Shown here piece by piece: positions 25,616-37,635 of a DNA stretch of 44,910 bases (the stretch's first letter is position 1; every line of letters begins with the position of its first letter). A program made the translations under genes and the position numbers. The DNA comes from Rhodoferax sp. (GTDB taxonomy: Bacteria > Pseudomonadota > Gammaproteobacteria > Burkholderiales > Burkholderiaceae_C): the NCBI RefSeq assembly GCF_010365055.1, contig NZ_JAAFHA010000022.1, positions 1 to 44,910 on the forward strand. Direction: 5' to 3'. The notes below the pieces were generated by a model. That model was not told the origin of the DNA. It worked only from the letters and a program-made list of their open reading frames with translations, and searched no databases.

Positions 25616-25969
25616 ATGAACGCTTTATTAACTATTCTTCTCGCTGTGCAGATGATTTCTGCGGTTGTCATGGTGGGTTTGATTTTGGTGCAACACGGCA
25701 AGGGCGCAGACATGGGCGCAGCGTTTGGCAGCGGCGGTTCGGGCAGTCTTTTTGGTGCCAGCGGGAGTGCAAATTTTCTGTCGCGCACCACGGCTGTGCT
25801 GGCCACGGTGTTCTTTGTTTGCACCTTGCTGCTTGCTTATTTCGGCACGGTGCGGCCAACGGTGAGTTCGGGCAGTGTGCTTGATGGTGCCGCAGTTTCA
25901 GTACCTGTTCCGGTGGTCGTTCCGCCCTCAGTGCCAGCGTCTGGTGCGGCACAAATTCCATCGAAATAA
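25616..25969 (+). CDS. secG: Protein-export membrane protein SecG
   Basis: This 117-aa inner-membrane protein has two membrane segments (about 3-22 and 52-73). Between them is the conserved cytoplasmic loop [25 protein letters not shown]. It assists SecYEG in protein translocation. The C-terminal tail is Val/Pro/Ser-rich ([15 protein letters not shown]) and poorly conserved in the family. TAGGAG gives the ribosome site for ATG 25616. Confidence 0.96.
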   Translation: MNALLTILLAVQMISAVVMVGLILVQHGKGADMGAAFGSGGSGSLFGASGSANFLSRTTAVLATVFFVCTLLLAYFGTVRPTVSSGSVLDGAAVSVPVPVVVPPSVPASGAAQIPSK

Positions 25970-26030
25970 TCGCCGCTGAAATTGCCTGGCATCGCAGAGA
26001 ATCTGCAGATTTGAGGGTAGACTATGCCTC

Positions 26031-26075
26031 TGTCCGGAGGGCTAAAAGCACAAGGTATTTTGTGCATTCCGGACA
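26031..26075 (+). promoter_or_regulatory. Nested inverted repeat just before tRNA-Leu
   Basis: The outer stem TGTCCGGA (26031-26038) pairs with TCCGGACA (26068-26075). The inner stem GCACAA (26048-26053) pairs with TTGTGC (26060-26065) around a 6-base loop. It ends 7 bases before the mature tRNA. It could be a secG transcript end, a pre-tRNA leader structure or an operator. No T-run follows. Confidence 0.5.
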
Positions 26076-26082
26076 CAAATGA

Positions 26083-26167
26083 GCCGTCGTGGTGAAATTG
26101 GTAGACACGCTATCTTGAGGTGGTAGTGGCGAAAGCTTTGCGAGTTCGAGTCTCGCCGACGGCACCA
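26083..26167 (+). tRNA. tRNA-Leu(GAG)
   Basis: The 85-nt gene has acceptor stem GCCGTCG/CGACGGC, encoded ACCA at the 3' end, a D-arm with GGTAGAC, and anticodon stem CTATC/GGTAG with loop TTGAGGT (anticodon GAG at 26117-26119). It also has a long class II variable arm and T-arm GCGAG TTCGAGT CTCGC. It is intact. It lies between secG and nuoA as in related genomes, 61 bases before nuoA. Confidence 0.97.
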
Positions 26168-26228
26168 AATAAACATGCTTGATGTGGATCAATGCAGCAA
26201 GCCAATACTTGGAACACAATCTCCTTTT

Positions 26229-26588
26229 ATGAGTCTTGATCAATACCTGCCAATCTTCTTATTCATCCTGGTTGGCATCGGTGTCGGTGTTGCGCCACAA
26301 ATCATTGGGTACATCCTCGGACCCAATCGCCCCGATGCTGCAAAGAACTCGCCTTACGAATGCGGTTTCGAAGCCTTCGGCGATGCCCGAATGAAATTCG
26401 ATGTGCGCTACTACCTAGTTGCCATTCTGTTCATTTTGTTTGATCTCGAAATTGCCTTTCTGTTTCCTTGGGCGGTGGCGCTGAAAGATATTGGTGCGCT
26501 TGGTTTCTGGTCAGTCATGGTGTTCTTGGCCATTCTCGTCGTTGGGTTTATTTACGAGTGGAAAAAGGGAGCCCTTGACTGGGAGTGA
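26229..26588 (+). CDS. nuoA: NADH-quinone oxidoreductase subunit A
   Basis: This 119-aa membrane subunit of complex I has three membrane segments. The conserved loop after TM1 includes [21 protein letters not shown], with the Cys that is labelled in active/deactive studies of the family. It is the first gene of the nuo operon. The start at ATG 26229 (MSLDQYLP) fits the family length. A longer frame from 26175 would run almost into the tRNA. The ribosome site is weak (no AGGAG), so expression may depend on context. Five bases separate it from nuoB's ATG. Confidence 0.96.
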   Translation: MSLDQYLPIFLFILVGIGVGVAPQIIGYILGPNRPDAAKNSPYECGFEAFGDARMKFDVRYYLVAILFILFDLEIAFLFPWAVALKDIGALGFWSVMVFLAILVVGFIYEWKKGALDWE

Positions 26589-26592
26589 TGCG

Positions 26593-27072
26593 ATGATTGA
26601 AGGCATATTAAAAGAAGGCTTTATCACCACCAGTTACGACTCGGTGATGAATTGGGCCAAGACCGGATCGCTTTGGCCCATGTCCTTTGGGCTGGCTTGT
26701 TGCGCTGTTGAAATGATGCATGCGGCGAATGCCCGTTACGACATCAGCCGCTTCGGGGCCGAGGTGTTTCGTGCCAGTCCACGGCAGGCAGATCTGATCA
26801 TTGTTGCCGGCACACTGTGTAACAAAATGGCGCCTGCTTTTCGCAAGGTGTACGACCAAATGAGTGAGCCCCGCCGTGTGATTTCGATGGGCTCCTGTGC
26901 CAACGGTGGCGGCTACTACCACTACAGCTATTCGGTGGTGCGGGGTTGCGATCGTATCGTTCCCGTGGACGTCTATGTGCCAGGTTGCCCGCCTACAGCG
27001 GAAGCGCTTCTGTACGGCATTATTCAGCTGCAGCACAAGATTCGCCGCACGCAAACCATTGCACGCGCATAA
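26593..27072 (+). CDS. nuoB: NADH-quinone oxidoreductase subunit B (cluster N2)
   Basis: This 159-aa protein holds the terminal [4Fe-4S] cluster N2, which passes electrons to quinone. The ligands are Cys36-Cys37 (ACCAVEMM), Cys102 (GSCANGG) and Cys132 ([11 protein letters not shown]). The quinone-site stretch and [19 protein letters not shown] are present. It starts at ATG 26593, 4 bases after the nuoA stop. Confidence 0.98.
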   Translation: MIEGILKEGFITTSYDSVMNWAKTGSLWPMSFGLACCAVEMMHAANARYDISRFGAEVFRASPRQADLIIVAGTLCNKMAPAFRKVYDQMSEPRRVISMGSCANGGGYYHYSYSVVRGCDRIVPVDVYVPGCPPTAEALLYGIIQLQHKIRRTQTIARA

Positions 27073-27082
27073 GGGACTGGTG

Positions 27083-27691
27083 ATGACTTCATTCGCTGTG
27101 AATCCCGAAACCATCAAAGTCAATGTTGAAGCTGCTTTGGGCGATCTGCTCATCAGCAGTGTGCTTCGACTGGATGAATTGACCATTGTTGTAGACAGTA
27201 CGAATTATTTGCAGGCAGCACAGATCCTGCGGGATGACCCCAATTGCCGGTTTGAACAACTGATGGACTTGTGCGGTGTTGATTACTCTGCCTACAAGGA
27301 TCAACCGCAAACCGGGCTGCGTTACTGCGTGGTGTCTCACCTTTTGTCGGTGAGTCTGAACCAGCGCGTGCGCCTGAAGGTATTTTCGCCCGATGACAGT
27401 CTGCCGGTGGTGCAGTCCTTGTGTGATTTATGGAGTTCTGCGAACTGGTTCGAGCGAGAGGCTTTTGATCTGTTTGGCATTGTCTTCGAGGGCCACACTG
27501 ATTTGCGCCGAATCCTCACCGATTACGGTTTCATCGGCCATCCGTTCCGCAAGGATTTTCCAGTCTCCGGTCATGTCGAGATGCGTTATGACGCCGAGCT
27601 AAAGCGCGTCGTGTACCAGCCCGTTTCGATTGAGCCCCGAGAAATCACACCGCGCATCATCCGTGAAGACAACTACGGAGGCTTGCACTAG
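27083..27691 (+). CDS. nuoC: NADH-quinone oxidoreductase subunit C
   Basis: This 202-aa hydrophilic subunit (30-kDa type) shows the signature [15 protein letters not shown] [29 protein letters not shown] split over about 125-155, and [15 protein letters not shown]. It is a separate gene from nuoD, unlike the E. coli fusion, as is normal in betaproteobacteria. It starts 10 bases after nuoB at ATG 27083, with AAGGGAC upstream. Confidence 0.97.
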   Translation: MTSFAVNPETIKVNVEAALGDLLISSVLRLDELTIVVDSTNYLQAAQILRDDPNCRFEQLMDLCGVDYSAYKDQPQTGLRYCVVSHLLSVSLNQRVRLKVFSPDDSLPVVQSLCDLWSSANWFEREAFDLFGIVFEGHTDLRRILTDYGFIGHPFRKDFPVSGHVEMRYDAELKRVVYQPVSIEPREITPRIIREDNYGGLH

Positions 27692-27698
27692 GCGTTTT

Positions 27699-28948
<1,250 letters not shown>

Positions 28949-28952
<4 letters not shown>

Positions 28953-29437
28953 TTTCCGAAGAATCAAAAGTGCGCTTCGCTCAAGAAGTTGCTAAATACC
29001 CGCAGGACCAGAAGCAGTCCGCCGTCATGGCGTGTCTGGCGATTGTTCAGCAGGAGGCCGGTTTCGTCAGTGCCGACAGCGAAGTCGAGGTGGCCGAATT
29101 TTTGGGTATGGCCCCGATGGCGGTGCATGAAGTCACAACGTTCTACAACATGTATAACCAACAGCCGGTTGGAAAATACAAGTTGAATGTCTGTACCAAT
29201 TTGCCCTGTCAATTGCGCGATGGCGGAAAGGCCCTCAAGCATCTTGAACACAAGTTGGACATCAAAATGGGCGAGACCACGCCTGACGGCATGTTTACCT
29301 TGCAGCAATGTGAATGTCTTGGGGCTTGTGCTGATTCACCTGTGCTGTTGGTGAATGACCAGACCATGTGCAGTTTCATGACTGACGACAAGCTCGATCA
29401 ACTGGTCGATGGGTTGCGTGCGGCGGGGGACAAGTAA
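28949..29437 (+). CDS. nuoE: NADH-quinone oxidoreductase subunit E (cluster N1a)
   Basis: This 162-aa thioredoxin-like [2Fe-2S] protein belongs to the NADH-oxidising module. The ligand Cys residues are in CTNLPC and CECLGAC. The [19 protein letters not shown] helix is typical. The ATG overlaps the nuoD stop (ATGA) and its TAA overlaps the nuoF ATG (TAATG), so the three genes are tightly coupled. Confidence 0.97.
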
Positions 29438-30810
29438 TGTTGGCTGACAAAATACTCGCCCAGTTTCAGGCCACCGGCGTGCAGACCTGTTTTCATGGTC
29501 GGCACATCAATCCCCAGATTTACGCAGATTTGAATGGTTCCAATTGGCATTTGAAAGACTACGAGTCGCGCGGTGGTTATCAGGCGCTGCGAAAAATGCT
29601 CGGAAAAAGCGGCGGCCCGGCCGGTGATGACTCTGCTGCTGGCATGACGCCGGATCAAGTGATTGCAACCGTCAAAGAGTCTGGCTTGCGCGGGCGTGGC
29701 GGCGCTGGATTTCCGACCGGGCTCAAGTGGAGTTTCATGCCGCGCCAGTATGCCGGTCAAAAGTACCTTGTCTGCAACTCCGACGAGGGAGAGCCAGGCA
29801 CTTGCAAGGACCGTGAAATACTGCAGTTCAATCCGCATATGGTGATTGAAGGCATGATCATCGCAGCCTACGCGATGGGCATTTCCGTGGGCTACAACTA
29901 CATCCATGGTGAAATTTTCAAGACATATCTACGTTTTGAAGAGGCCCTGGATGAGGCTCGTGCGGCCGGTCTTCTTGGCAACAATATCCTAGGCAGTGAT
30001 TACAGCTTTCAATTGCATGCTGCGCATGGCTATGGCGCCTATATTTGCGGTGAAGAGACCTCATTGCTCGAATCGCTTGAAGGCAAAAAAGGCCAACCTC
30101 GCTACAAGCCACCATTCCCGGCCAGTTTTGGTCTTTACGGGAAACCAACCACAATTAACAACACGGAGACCTTCGCGGCGGTGCCGTGGATCATCCGCAA
30201 TGGTGGGCAGGCTTATCTGGCGTGTGGCAAGCCCAACAATGGAGGTACCAAAATATTCTCCGTCAGTGGCGATGTGGAGCTTCCAGGCAATTACGAAGTA
30301 CCAATGGGCACACCGTTCTCCCAATTGCTTGAGCTTGCGGGTGGCGTGCGCAAGGGGCGCCAACTCAAGGCGGTCATTCCTGGTGGATCTTCGTCGCCGG
30401 TTTTGCCTGCTAGCCTCATGTTGGACTGCACGATGGATTACGATTCCATCGCCAAGGCCGGTTCGATGCTGGGCTCTGGGGCGGTGATTGTGATGGACGA
30501 CAGCCGTTGCATGGTCAAGAGTCTGCAGCGTTTGAGCTACTTCTATATGCACGAATCGTGTGGACAGTGCACGCCTTGCCGCGAGGGTACTGGTTGGCTG
30601 TCTCGAGTCGTGGACCGAATCGAAAATGGTCATGGTCGCGTCACGGACCTCGACTTGCTTGACAACGTCGCAGAAAACATCATGGGGCGCACCATTTGCG
30701 CTCTGGGAGATGCTGCAGCCATGCCCGTGCGCGCCATGATCAAACATTTCCGCCCTGAATTTGAATACCACGTAGAGCACAAGACCTGCATGGTCCCGCT
30801 GTACGTCTGA
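29437..30810 (+). CDS. nuoF: NADH-quinone oxidoreductase subunit F (FMN, NADH site)
   Basis: This 457-aa subunit binds NADH, FMN and [4Fe-4S] cluster N3. Motifs are the Gly-rich [13 protein letters not shown] loop, [27 protein letters not shown], and the cluster Cys residues in [15 protein letters not shown] plus TICALGD. All are intact. It starts in an overlap with nuoE and is followed by nuoG after 26 bases. Confidence 0.98.
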   Translation: MLADKILAQFQATGVQTCFHGRHINPQIYADLNGSNWHLKDYESRGGYQALRKMLGKSGGPAGDDSAAGMTPDQVIATVKESGLRGRGGAGFPTGLKWSFMPRQYAGQKYLVCNSDEGEPGTCKDREILQFNPHMVIEGMIIAAYAMGISVGYNYIHGEIFKTYLRFEEALDEARAAGLLGNNILGSDYSFQLHAAHGYGAYICGEETSLLESLEGKKGQPRYKPPFPASFGLYGKPTTINNTETFAAVPWIIRNGGQAYLACGKPNNGGTKIFSVSGDVELPGNYEVPMGTPFSQLLELAGGVRKGRQLKAVIPGGSSSPVLPASLMLDCTMDYDSIAKAGSMLGSGAVIVMDDSRCMVKSLQRLSYFYMHESCGQCTPCREGTGWLSRVVDRIENGHGRVTDLDLLDNVAENIMGRTICALGDAAAMPVRAMIKHFRPEFEYHVEHKTCMVPLYV

Positions 30811-30836
30811 ACGAGCGTCTGAGCGAGCATACCTAC

Positions 30837-32972
30837 ATGATTGAAATTGAACTCGACGGCAAGAAGGTGGATATTGCTGAAGGCAGCATGATCATGCATG
30901 CAGCCGAAAAGGCCGGCACCTTCATACCGCATTTTTGCTACCACAAGAAACTCAGCATTGCGGCCAGTTGCCGCATGTGTTTGGTGGACGTAGAAAAAAT
31001 GCCGAAGCCCATGCCAGCCTGTGCGACTCAGGTTGCTCCGGGCATGATTGTTCGGACCAAGAGCGACAAGGCCATCAAGGCGCAGAAGTCGGTCATGGAA
31101 TTCCTGCTGATCAACCACCCGCTGGATTGCCCCATTTGTGACCAGGGCGGTGAGTGTCAATTGCAGGATCTCGCAGTAGGCTATGGCGCTTCTTCTTCGC
31201 GTTACGAAGAAGAGAAGCGTGTAGTGGCGGTCAAAGATGTTGGCCCCCTGATTTCCATGCAGGAGATGAGTCGCTGCATTCATTGCACCCGATGTGTTCG
31301 CTTTGGGCAAGAGGTGGCCGGCGTCATGGAGTTGGGCATGTCGCATCGCGGTGAACATGCAGAGATTGAAACTTTTATTGGCCACTCGATTGACTCCGAA
31401 CTTTCCGGCAACATGATTGACATTTGCCCGGTCGGAGCCCTGACGAGCAAGCCATTTCGCTACAGCGCCCGCACTTGGGAATTGTCGCGTCGCAAGTCCG
31501 TCAGCCCGCACGATTCCACTGGTGCGAATCTGATTGTGCAGGTCAAAAACAACAAAGTCATGCGCGTCGTGCCCTTTGAAAATGAAGCGGTCAACGAGTG
31601 CTGGATTGCAGACCGTGACCGTTTTTCCTATGAGGCATTGAATGGCGACGAACGTCTGACCACCCCGATGCTTAAGCAAGGTGGGGTCTGGAATTCTGTT
31701 GATTGGCAAACTGCGTTGGAATATGTTGCCAATGGGCTGAAACAGATCAAGGCAGAACATGGCGCCCAAAGCATTGGCACCTTGGTCAGCCCGCACAGTA
31801 CCCTGGAAGAGTCGTTTCTGGCGAGTGCTTTGATGCGCGGCCTGGGTAGCGAGAACGTGGACTACCGCTTGCGCAACTCTGAATTCCCTACATCTGAAGG
31901 CGTGCGCTATCTGGGCACCTCCATTGCGTCCTTGTCCGATCTCCAGCGTGTGCTGGTAGTGGGGTCCAGTCTGCGCAAGGATCACCCGTTGTTCGCCCAA
32001 CGGATTCGCCAAGCTGCCCGCAAGGGGTGTGCAGTGAATGCTATTGTTTCTAAAGCAGAAGACTGGGCGATGCCTGTAGCCAATACGATGCAGCGTGACG
32101 CTCGTAACTGGGTGCAGGCACTGGCCGATGTGGCCGCGGCCGTCGCTGCCGAGAAAGGCGTTGAGTCGCCCGTGTCCGGCAATGCTGACGACGCAGCCAA
32201 AGCCATCGCCCAATCCTTGCTGAGTGGCGAGCGCAAAGCGGTTTTGTTGGGTAATTCGGCCGCGCATCATGCCAGGGCTTCAAGCCTGTTGGCGCTCGCC
32301 AACTGGATTGGTACCCAAACTGGCGCTACGGTTGGCTACTTGACGGAGGCCGCAAACACGGTGGGTGTCCAAGTCGCGGGCGCCCTGCCCGGACCAAATG
32401 GTCTGAATGCTGGGCAAATGCTTCGTGGTGATCTGAAAGCGGTATTTCTGTTAAACAACGAACCCGAATTTGATTCAGCCGCAGCCACCTTGGCTCTAAG
32501 TGGTTTGTCCAAGGCAGAGATGGTGGTTACGCTGAGTCCGTTCAAAGTCAATATGGCTTTCAGTGATGTCCTATTACCGATTGCGCCGTTCACCGAAACA
32601 TCAGGCACCTTTGTCAATGCCGAGGGGCGCGTTCAGAGCTTTCATGCGGTCGTTAAGCCCTTGGGCGAAGCCCGCCCGGCCTGGAAGGTATTGCGAGTAT
32701 TGGCCAACTTGCTTGAGGTTCCAGATTTTGAGTTCGAGTCATCGCAAGATGTGCTCAGTCGTGTACCTGGATTGCCAGTTGAAGGCGAGGTCCTTTTGTC
32801 TCATGCAATCTTGAACAATACAACGCAAGCTGTTGCTGACCTCACGCCTGCTGCAGTAGCACCGACGTTTGTCGGAATCTATGAGCTGGATGGGATTGTG
32901 CGTCGTGCGACCAGCTTGCAACTCACGGCTGACGCCAAACCACATGATATGGTGCAGGAGGTGGCAGCATGA
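30837..32972 (+). CDS. nuoG: NADH-quinone oxidoreductase subunit G
   Basis: This 711-aa iron-sulphur subunit has a ferredoxin-like N-terminus with cluster N1b Cys residues ([15 protein letters not shown]...MPACAT). An N4/N5 region follows with [18 protein letters not shown], the [18 protein letters not shown] cluster and [17 protein letters not shown] molybdopterin-oxidoreductase-like C-terminal domain comes next. The extra N7 cluster motif of E. coli is absent: the place after [17 protein letters not shown] has no Cys, as in mitochondria and most bacteria. It ends in an ATGA overlap with nuoH. Confidence 0.97.
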   Translation: MIEIELDGKKVDIAEGSMIMHAAEKAGTFIPHFCYHKKLSIAASCRMCLVDVEKMPKPMPACATQVAPGMIVRTKSDKAIKAQKSVMEFLLINHPLDCPICDQGGECQLQDLAVGYGASSSRYEEEKRVVAVKDVGPLISMQEMSRCIHCTRCVRFGQEVAGVMELGMSHRGEHAEIETFIGHSIDSELSGNMIDICPVGALTSKPFRYSARTWELSRRKSVSPHDSTGANLIVQVKNNKVMRVVPFENEAVNECWIADRDRFSYEALNGDERLTTPMLKQGGVWNSVDWQTALEYVANGLKQIKAEHGAQSIGTLVSPHSTLEESFLASALMRGLGSENVDYRLRNSEFPTSEGVRYLGTSIASLSDLQRVLVVGSSLRKDHPLFAQRIRQAARKGCAVNAIVSKAEDWAMPVANTMQRDARNWVQALADVAAAVAAEKGVESPVSGNADDAAKAIAQSLLSGERKAVLLGNSAAHHARASSLLALANWIGTQTGATVGYLTEAANTVGVQVAGALPGPNGLNAGQMLRGDLKAVFLLNNEPEFDSAAATLALSGLSKAEMVVTLSPFKVNMAFSDVLLPIAPFTETSGTFVNAEGRVQSFHAVVKPLGEARPAWKVLRVLANLLEVPDFEFESSQDVLSRVPGLPVEGEVLLSHAILNNTTQAVADLTPAAVAPTFVGIYELDGIVRRATSLQLTADAKPHDMVQEVAA

Positions 32973-34051
32973 TCGACACCATTTTCGCTTTCGGGGAAGG
33001 GCTGCTGGCAGCTCCTTGGTGGGCCGCAATTGGCTGGCCAGTGGTTTGGGCTCTGATCAAGGTGACGCTGGTCTTGATGATCGTCATGGGCGCTGTGACC
33101 TACACCACCCTGTGGGAACGCAAATTACTGGCTTGGGCCCAAATTCGCATGGGTCCAAACCGGGTGGGGCCTTGGGGTTTGTTGCAACCCATTGCGGATG
33201 CTCTGAAGTTGATGGGCAAGGAAGTGCTCAGACCTGCGGCGGCAGAAAAATTCTTGTTTTACATGGGTCCGGTCATGACCGTGATGCCAGCGATGGCGGC
33301 ATGGGCCGTGATTCCATTTGGCCCGGACATCGCGTTAGCCAATATCAATGCTGGTTTGCTATTCCTGATGGCGATCACCTCAATGGAAGTGTACGGCGTG
33401 ATCATCTCCGGATGGTCTTCGAATTCCAAGTACCCATTTTTGGGTGCGTTGCGCGCATCGTCCCAGATGGTGAGCTATGAGATTGCGATGGGTTTCTGCT
33501 TTGTGGTGGTGTTGATGGTATCGGCCAGTCTGAATATGACAGATATTGTCACCGGTCAAGGCAAGGGTTACTTTGCAGAGATTGGTCTTAACTTCCTGTC
33601 ATGGAACTGGTTGCCGCTGTTGCCAATCTTCGTGGTCTATTTTGTTTCTGGTCTGGCAGAAACCAATCGCCTTCCTTTCGACGTGATTGAGGGCGAGTCC
33701 GAAATTGTGGCTGGACACATGGTCGAATACTCTGGTATGTCCTGGGCGATGTTCCAGATGGCAGAGTACGCCAATATATGGCTGGTTTCGGTTTTGGCCA
33801 CAATCATGTTCCTCGGCGGGTGGTTGTCGCCGATCGATAGCATCTTATTCAACTGGATTCCGGGATGGATCTGGCTGGGCCTTAAGTCGTTCTTTGTGGT
33901 GACTATGTTTGTCTGGGTAAGGGTTTCGTTTCCGAGATTTCGTTATGACCAAATCATGCGCCTGGGTTGGAAGATATTTATTCCGGTAACCCTTGTTTGG
34001 CTGGTTGTTGTTGGGGGATGGATGCAAACCTCATGGAACATTTGGAAGTAA
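32969..34051 (+). CDS. nuoH: NADH-quinone oxidoreductase subunit H
   Basis: This 360-aa membrane subunit has about eight or nine membrane segments and joins the quinone cavity to the proton channels. Conserved loops seen are [36 protein letters not shown] and the acidic [18 protein letters not shown] stretch. The start ATG overlaps the nuoG stop. It is complete. Confidence 0.98.
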   Translation: MIDTIFAFGEGLLAAPWWAAIGWPVVWALIKVTLVLMIVMGAVTYTTLWERKLLAWAQIRMGPNRVGPWGLLQPIADALKLMGKEVLRPAAAEKFLFYMGPVMTVMPAMAAWAVIPFGPDIALANINAGLLFLMAITSMEVYGVIISGWSSNSKYPFLGALRASSQMVSYEIAMGFCFVVVLMVSASLNMTDIVTGQGKGYFAEIGLNFLSWNWLPLLPIFVVYFVSGLAETNRLPFDVIEGESEIVAGHMVEYSGMSWAMFQMAEYANIWLVSVLATIMFLGGWLSPIDSILFNWIPGWIWLGLKSFFVVTMFVWVRVSFPRFRYDQIMRLGWKIFIPVTLVWLVVVGGWMQTSWNIWK

Positions 34052-34063
34052 TTCGAGTTGTAT

Positions 34064-34597
34064 ATGTCTACCCCTACTTCAAGTGCTATTGAAACCGCAA
34101 ACGAGAGTGGATTCTCGTTGAAAGATTTCTTATCCAGTTTCATGCTGGGCGAGTTGTTCAAAGGCCTTGCGCTGACCGGCAAATATGCGTTTCGCAGCAA
34201 GATTACCCTTGAATACCCTGAAGAAAAGACACCCCTGTCGCCCAGATTTCGGGGGCTGCATGCGCTACGCCGTTACGAAAATGGTGAAGAGCGTTGCATT
34301 GCCTGCAAGCTGTGTGAAGCTATTTGTCCAGCGATGGCGATCACCATCGAATCAGAGGTTCGCGCCGATGGCTCGCGGAGAACGACGCGCTACGACATTG
34401 ATTTGAATAAGTGCATCTTCTGTGGATTTTGTGAAGAGAGCTGCCCGGTCGACTCTATTGTGGAAACCTCGATCCTTGAGTACCACGGCGAATCCCGTAG
34501 CGACCTCTATTTCACGAAGGACATGCTGCTGGCGGTGGGCGACCGCTACGAACCCCAGATTGCGGCAGCCCGGGCGGCTGATGCGAAATACCGCTAG
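34064..34597 (+). CDS. nuoI: NADH-quinone oxidoreductase subunit I (clusters N6a/N6b)
   Basis: This 177-aa protein is a two-[4Fe-4S] ferredoxin-type subunit. Both motifs are clear: [12 protein letters not shown] and [12 protein letters not shown]. They pass electrons from NuoG to NuoB. The ATG at 34064 (MSTPTSS) is chosen. An in-frame TTG at 34058 would add two residues. It lies 12 bases after nuoH. Confidence 0.97.
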   Translation: MSTPTSSAIETANESGFSLKDFLSSFMLGELFKGLALTGKYAFRSKITLEYPEEKTPLSPRFRGLHALRRYENGEERCIACKLCEAICPAMAITIESEVRADGSRRTTRYDIDLNKCIFCGFCEESCPVDSIVETSILEYHGESRSDLYFTKDMLLAVGDRYEPQIAAARAADAKYR

Positions 34598-34649
34598 CCA
34601 CCTCATGCGCAGCTCTCACCTTTTGAACACCGGAAAAAAGTAACGACAC

Positions 34650-35306
34650 ATGGACGTCAAGACGGGTTTTTTCTATTTTTTCTCGATCGTGCTGCTATTT
34701 GCCGCCTTCCGAGTTATTACTTCTCGCAATCCGGTGTACGCCGTTTTGTACCTTGTACTGGCATTTTTTCAGGCGGCGGCAATTTGGCTGTTGCTCAAGG
34801 CTGAATTTTTGGCGATTGCGCTGGTTTTGGTGTATGTCGGGGCCGTGATGGTGCTGTTCCTTTTTGTGGTGATGATGCTGGACATCAAAGTGGATGGTTT
34901 GCGCGAAGGCTTTTGGAAACATTTCCCGTTAGCAGCCATGGTCGGCGTCGTTATTGCGCTTGAGATGGCTGCGGTATTAATGGGTGGATTTCGCGTCATG
35001 GATGAGCCGCAAGGCGCCGTCGCAATCGGTCAGGCAGGTGTTGAGTTATCCAATACCCGTGAACTTGGCAAGATTCTTTACAGCCAATATGTCTACCCAC
35101 TCGAAATTGCTGGAGCGATTCTCCTGGTGGCGATGATTGCAGCTATTGCGTTGACCTTGCGCCAGCGCAAGGACAGCAAGCAGATGAGCCCATCCGTCCA
35201 AGTGCGGGTGAAAGCCAAAGATCGGATGGTCGTGCTCAAGATGGACGCCACCAAGGTGGCGCTGATGGACGACGCGGCAAGTATGAATGCGGAGAAAAAG
35301 GAATGA
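34650..35306 (+). CDS. nuoJ: NADH-quinone oxidoreductase subunit J
   Basis: This 218-aa membrane subunit has five membrane segments. The [22 protein letters not shown] stretch contains the TM3 pi-bulge region of the family. The C-terminus is a long hydrophilic tail after residue 170 ([20 protein letters not shown]...), longer than in E. coli but usual in this group. The 52-base gap before it is the widest in the first half of the operon. It ends in an ATGA overlap with nuoK. Confidence 0.96.
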   Translation: MDVKTGFFYFFSIVLLFAAFRVITSRNPVYAVLYLVLAFFQAAAIWLLLKAEFLAIALVLVYVGAVMVLFLFVVMMLDIKVDGLREGFWKHFPLAAMVGVVIALEMAAVLMGGFRVMDEPQGAVAIGQAGVELSNTRELGKILYSQYVYPLEIAGAILLVAMIAAIALTLRQRKDSKQMSPSVQVRVKAKDRMVVLKMDATKVALMDDAASMNAEKKE

Positions 35307-35611
35307 CTCTAACCCTTGGACATTTTCTGTCGCTCGGCGCCATGTTGTTTGCGCTGTCAGTGATTGGTATTTTTCTTAATCGGAAAAATTTAATTGTTCT
35401 GTTGATGGCGATCGAACTGATGCTGCTGGCGGTCAATACCAATTTCGTGGCTTTCTCCTACTATTTGGGAGACATGCATGGGCAAATATTTGTGTTTTTT
35501 ATCCTGACTGTTGCTGCTGCTGAGTCAGCAATCGGTCTAGCCATTTTGGTGCTGTTGTTCCGCAACAAGTCAAGCATCAATGTGGATGAACTTAATACGC
35601 TCAAGGGTTAA
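35303..35611 (+). CDS. nuoK: NADH-quinone oxidoreductase subunit K
   Basis: This 102-aa subunit has three membrane segments and is homologous to MrpC. The conserved membrane Glu residues are in [12 protein letters not shown] and [18 protein letters not shown]. It starts in an overlap with nuoJ and ends 4 bases before nuoL. The length is normal. Confidence 0.97.
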   Translation: MTLTLGHFLSLGAMLFALSVIGIFLNRKNLIVLLMAIELMLLAVNTNFVAFSYYLGDMHGQIFVFFILTVAAAESAIGLAILVLLFRNKSSINVDELNTLKG

Positions 35612-35615
35612 TAAG

Positions 35616-37622
35616 ATGAGTCAAACCCTTTCCGCTTCAACGCTTCTGGCGGTGCCACTGGCGCCGTTGGTCGGTGCCGTTCTGGCCGGTGTTCTTGGTA
35701 CCAAGTTCGGCGGCAACTGGATCGGTCGTCGCATGTCGCATTCGCTGACCATTCTGGGCGTGTTACTGGCATTTGTTCTCTCTGCGCTGACGCTCAAGAG
35801 CGTGGCAATTGACGGCGCCCGCTTCAATGAGACTATCTATACCTGGATGGTGGTGGGCGGACTCAAAATGGAGATCGGCTTCCTCGTTGATGGCCTGACC
35901 GCCATGATGATGTGCGTGGTGACATTTGTGTCCTTGATGGTCCACATCTATACCATCGGCTATATGGAAGAGGACGAAGGCTATAACCGTTTCTTTGCCT
36001 ATATCTCGCTGTTCACCTTTTCCATGCTGATGCTGGTCATGAGCAACAACATGCTGCAGCTTTTCTTTGGCTGGGAGGCAGTCGGCTTGATGTCTTATTT
36101 GTTGATCGGGTTTTGGTTCAACAAACCGACTGCCATATTTGCGAACATGAAGGCGTTTCTGGTCAATCGAGTCGGTGACTTTGGCTTCATCCTTGGAATT
36201 GGATTGATTGTTGCTTTCGCAGGAACACTGAACTACACAGAAGCATTCGCCCGCGCGGATGACTTGGCAAAACTGAATTTCCCAGGCACAAACTGGATGC
36301 TCATTACAGTCATCTGTATTTGCCTGTTTATTGGCGCCATGGGTAAATCGGCCCAGTTTCCGTTGCACGTTTGGTTGCCAGATTCCATGGAAGGTCCCAC
36401 TCCAATCTCGGCGTTGATCCACGCGGCGACGATGGTGACAGCTGGCATTTTCATGGTGGCGCGTATGTCACCCCTGTTTGAACTCAGCGACACGGCGCTC
36501 AACTTCGTCATGGTGATCGGTTCCATCACGGCCTTGTTCATGGGGTTTTTGGGTGTCATCCAGAACGACATCAAACGTGTGGTGGCGTATTCAACGCTGT
36601 CTCAGCTTGGCTACATGACGGTGGCGCTTGGGGCGTCTGCCTATTCCGCGGCGGTCTTTCACTTGATGACGCACGCGTTCTTCAAGGCACTGTTGTTCTT
36701 GGCTGCGGGTTCGGTGATCATGGGCATGCACCATAACCAGGACATCCGTTGGATGGGTGGGGTACGCAAGTACATGCCAGTAACCTGGATTACTACGCTA
36801 CTGGGATCGCTGGCCCTCATTGGCACGCCCTTCTTTGCAGGTTTTTATTCCAAGGACAGCATTATTGAAGCGGTGCTGGAGAGTCATCTCCCCGGTGCGG
36901 GCTTCGCCTCGTTTGCGGTGTTGGCCAGTGTCTTTGTGACAGCATTTTATTCCTTCCGATTGTATTTCTTGGTGTTCCACGGCAAGGAGCGTTTCGATCA
37001 GAACCCAGAGGCTCACCATCATGGTCACCACAACGAACATCACGATCCGCATGAGTCACCGTGGGTGGTGACGGTGCCACTGATCCTGCTGGCGATCCCC
37101 TCGGTGGTGATTGGCTTCATGACCATTCAGCCCATGTTGTTTGGTGATTTTTTCAAGGATGCCATCTTTATTGATGCGGAGAAGCACGCTGCCATGGAGG
37201 AGCTGGCCAAAGCGTTCCACGGACCCGTGCAAATGGCTTTGCATGCGCTCAGGACCATGCCATTCTGGCTTGCCCTGGCAGGGGTGGCCAGCGCCTACTA
37301 CATGTACCTGGTCAATCCTGCATTGCCCGCGGCCATCAAACGCCGCTTCCAGCCAATATACACGCTGCTTGAAAATAAATATTACTTGGACTGGTTCAAT
37401 GAAAATATTTTGGCTCGTGCTATGCGGGCTCTGGGCACCGGCTTGTGGAAGGGTGGCGATGAAGCCCTGATTGACGGTGCGATTGTCAATGGCTCTTGGA
37501 AAGGGGTCGCTTGGGTATCCGGCGTGATTCGGAGGGTGCAGACAGGTTATCTGTATCACTATGCGCTGGTCATGATCTTGGGTGTTTTTGTGCTGATGAC
37601 GTATTTCGTCTGGCTCAAGTAG
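35616..37622 (+). CDS. nuoL: NADH-quinone oxidoreductase subunit L
   Basis: This 668-aa antiporter-like proton channel has about 16 membrane segments and the long lateral helix at the C-terminus. Signatures include LQLFFGWEAVGLMSYLLIGFW (conserved Glu), GKSAQFPLHVWLPDSMEGPTP (channel Lys), LIHAATMVTAGIFMV and HAFFKALLFLAAGSVI. A His-rich loop (AHHHGHHNEHHDPHES, about 467-482) lies between membrane segments and is of variable length in the family. The start at ATG 35616 is chosen; upstream ATGs overlap nuoK. Confidence 0.97.
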   Translation: MSQTLSASTLLAVPLAPLVGAVLAGVLGTKFGGNWIGRRMSHSLTILGVLLAFVLSALTLKSVAIDGARFNETIYTWMVVGGLKMEIGFLVDGLTAMMMCVVTFVSLMVHIYTIGYMEEDEGYNRFFAYISLFTFSMLMLVMSNNMLQLFFGWEAVGLMSYLLIGFWFNKPTAIFANMKAFLVNRVGDFGFILGIGLIVAFAGTLNYTEAFARADDLAKLNFPGTNWMLITVICICLFIGAMGKSAQFPLHVWLPDSMEGPTPISALIHAATMVTAGIFMVARMSPLFELSDTALNFVMVIGSITALFMGFLGVIQNDIKRVVAYSTLSQLGYMTVALGASAYSAAVFHLMTHAFFKALLFLAAGSVIMGMHHNQDIRWMGGVRKYMPVTWITTLLGSLALIGTPFFAGFYSKDSIIEAVLESHLPGAGFASFAVLASVFVTAFYSFRLYFLVFHGKERFDQNPEAHHHGHHNEHHDPHESPWVVTVPLILLAIPSVVIGFMTIQPMLFGDFFKDAIFIDAEKHAAMEELAKAFHGPVQMALHALRTMPFWLALAGVASAYYMYLVNPALPAAIKRRFQPIYTLLENKYYLDWFNENILARAMRALGTGLWKGGDEALIDGAIVNGSWKGVAWVSGVIRRVQTGYLYHYALVMILGVFVLMTYFVWLK

Positions 37623-37635
37623 GAGAATAAGAAAA

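Noticed and set aside
31450..31560. Lack of the N7 cluster Cys motif in NuoG as an oddity.
   Set aside because: Most bacterial and mitochondrial complex I enzymes lack it. E. coli is the exception.
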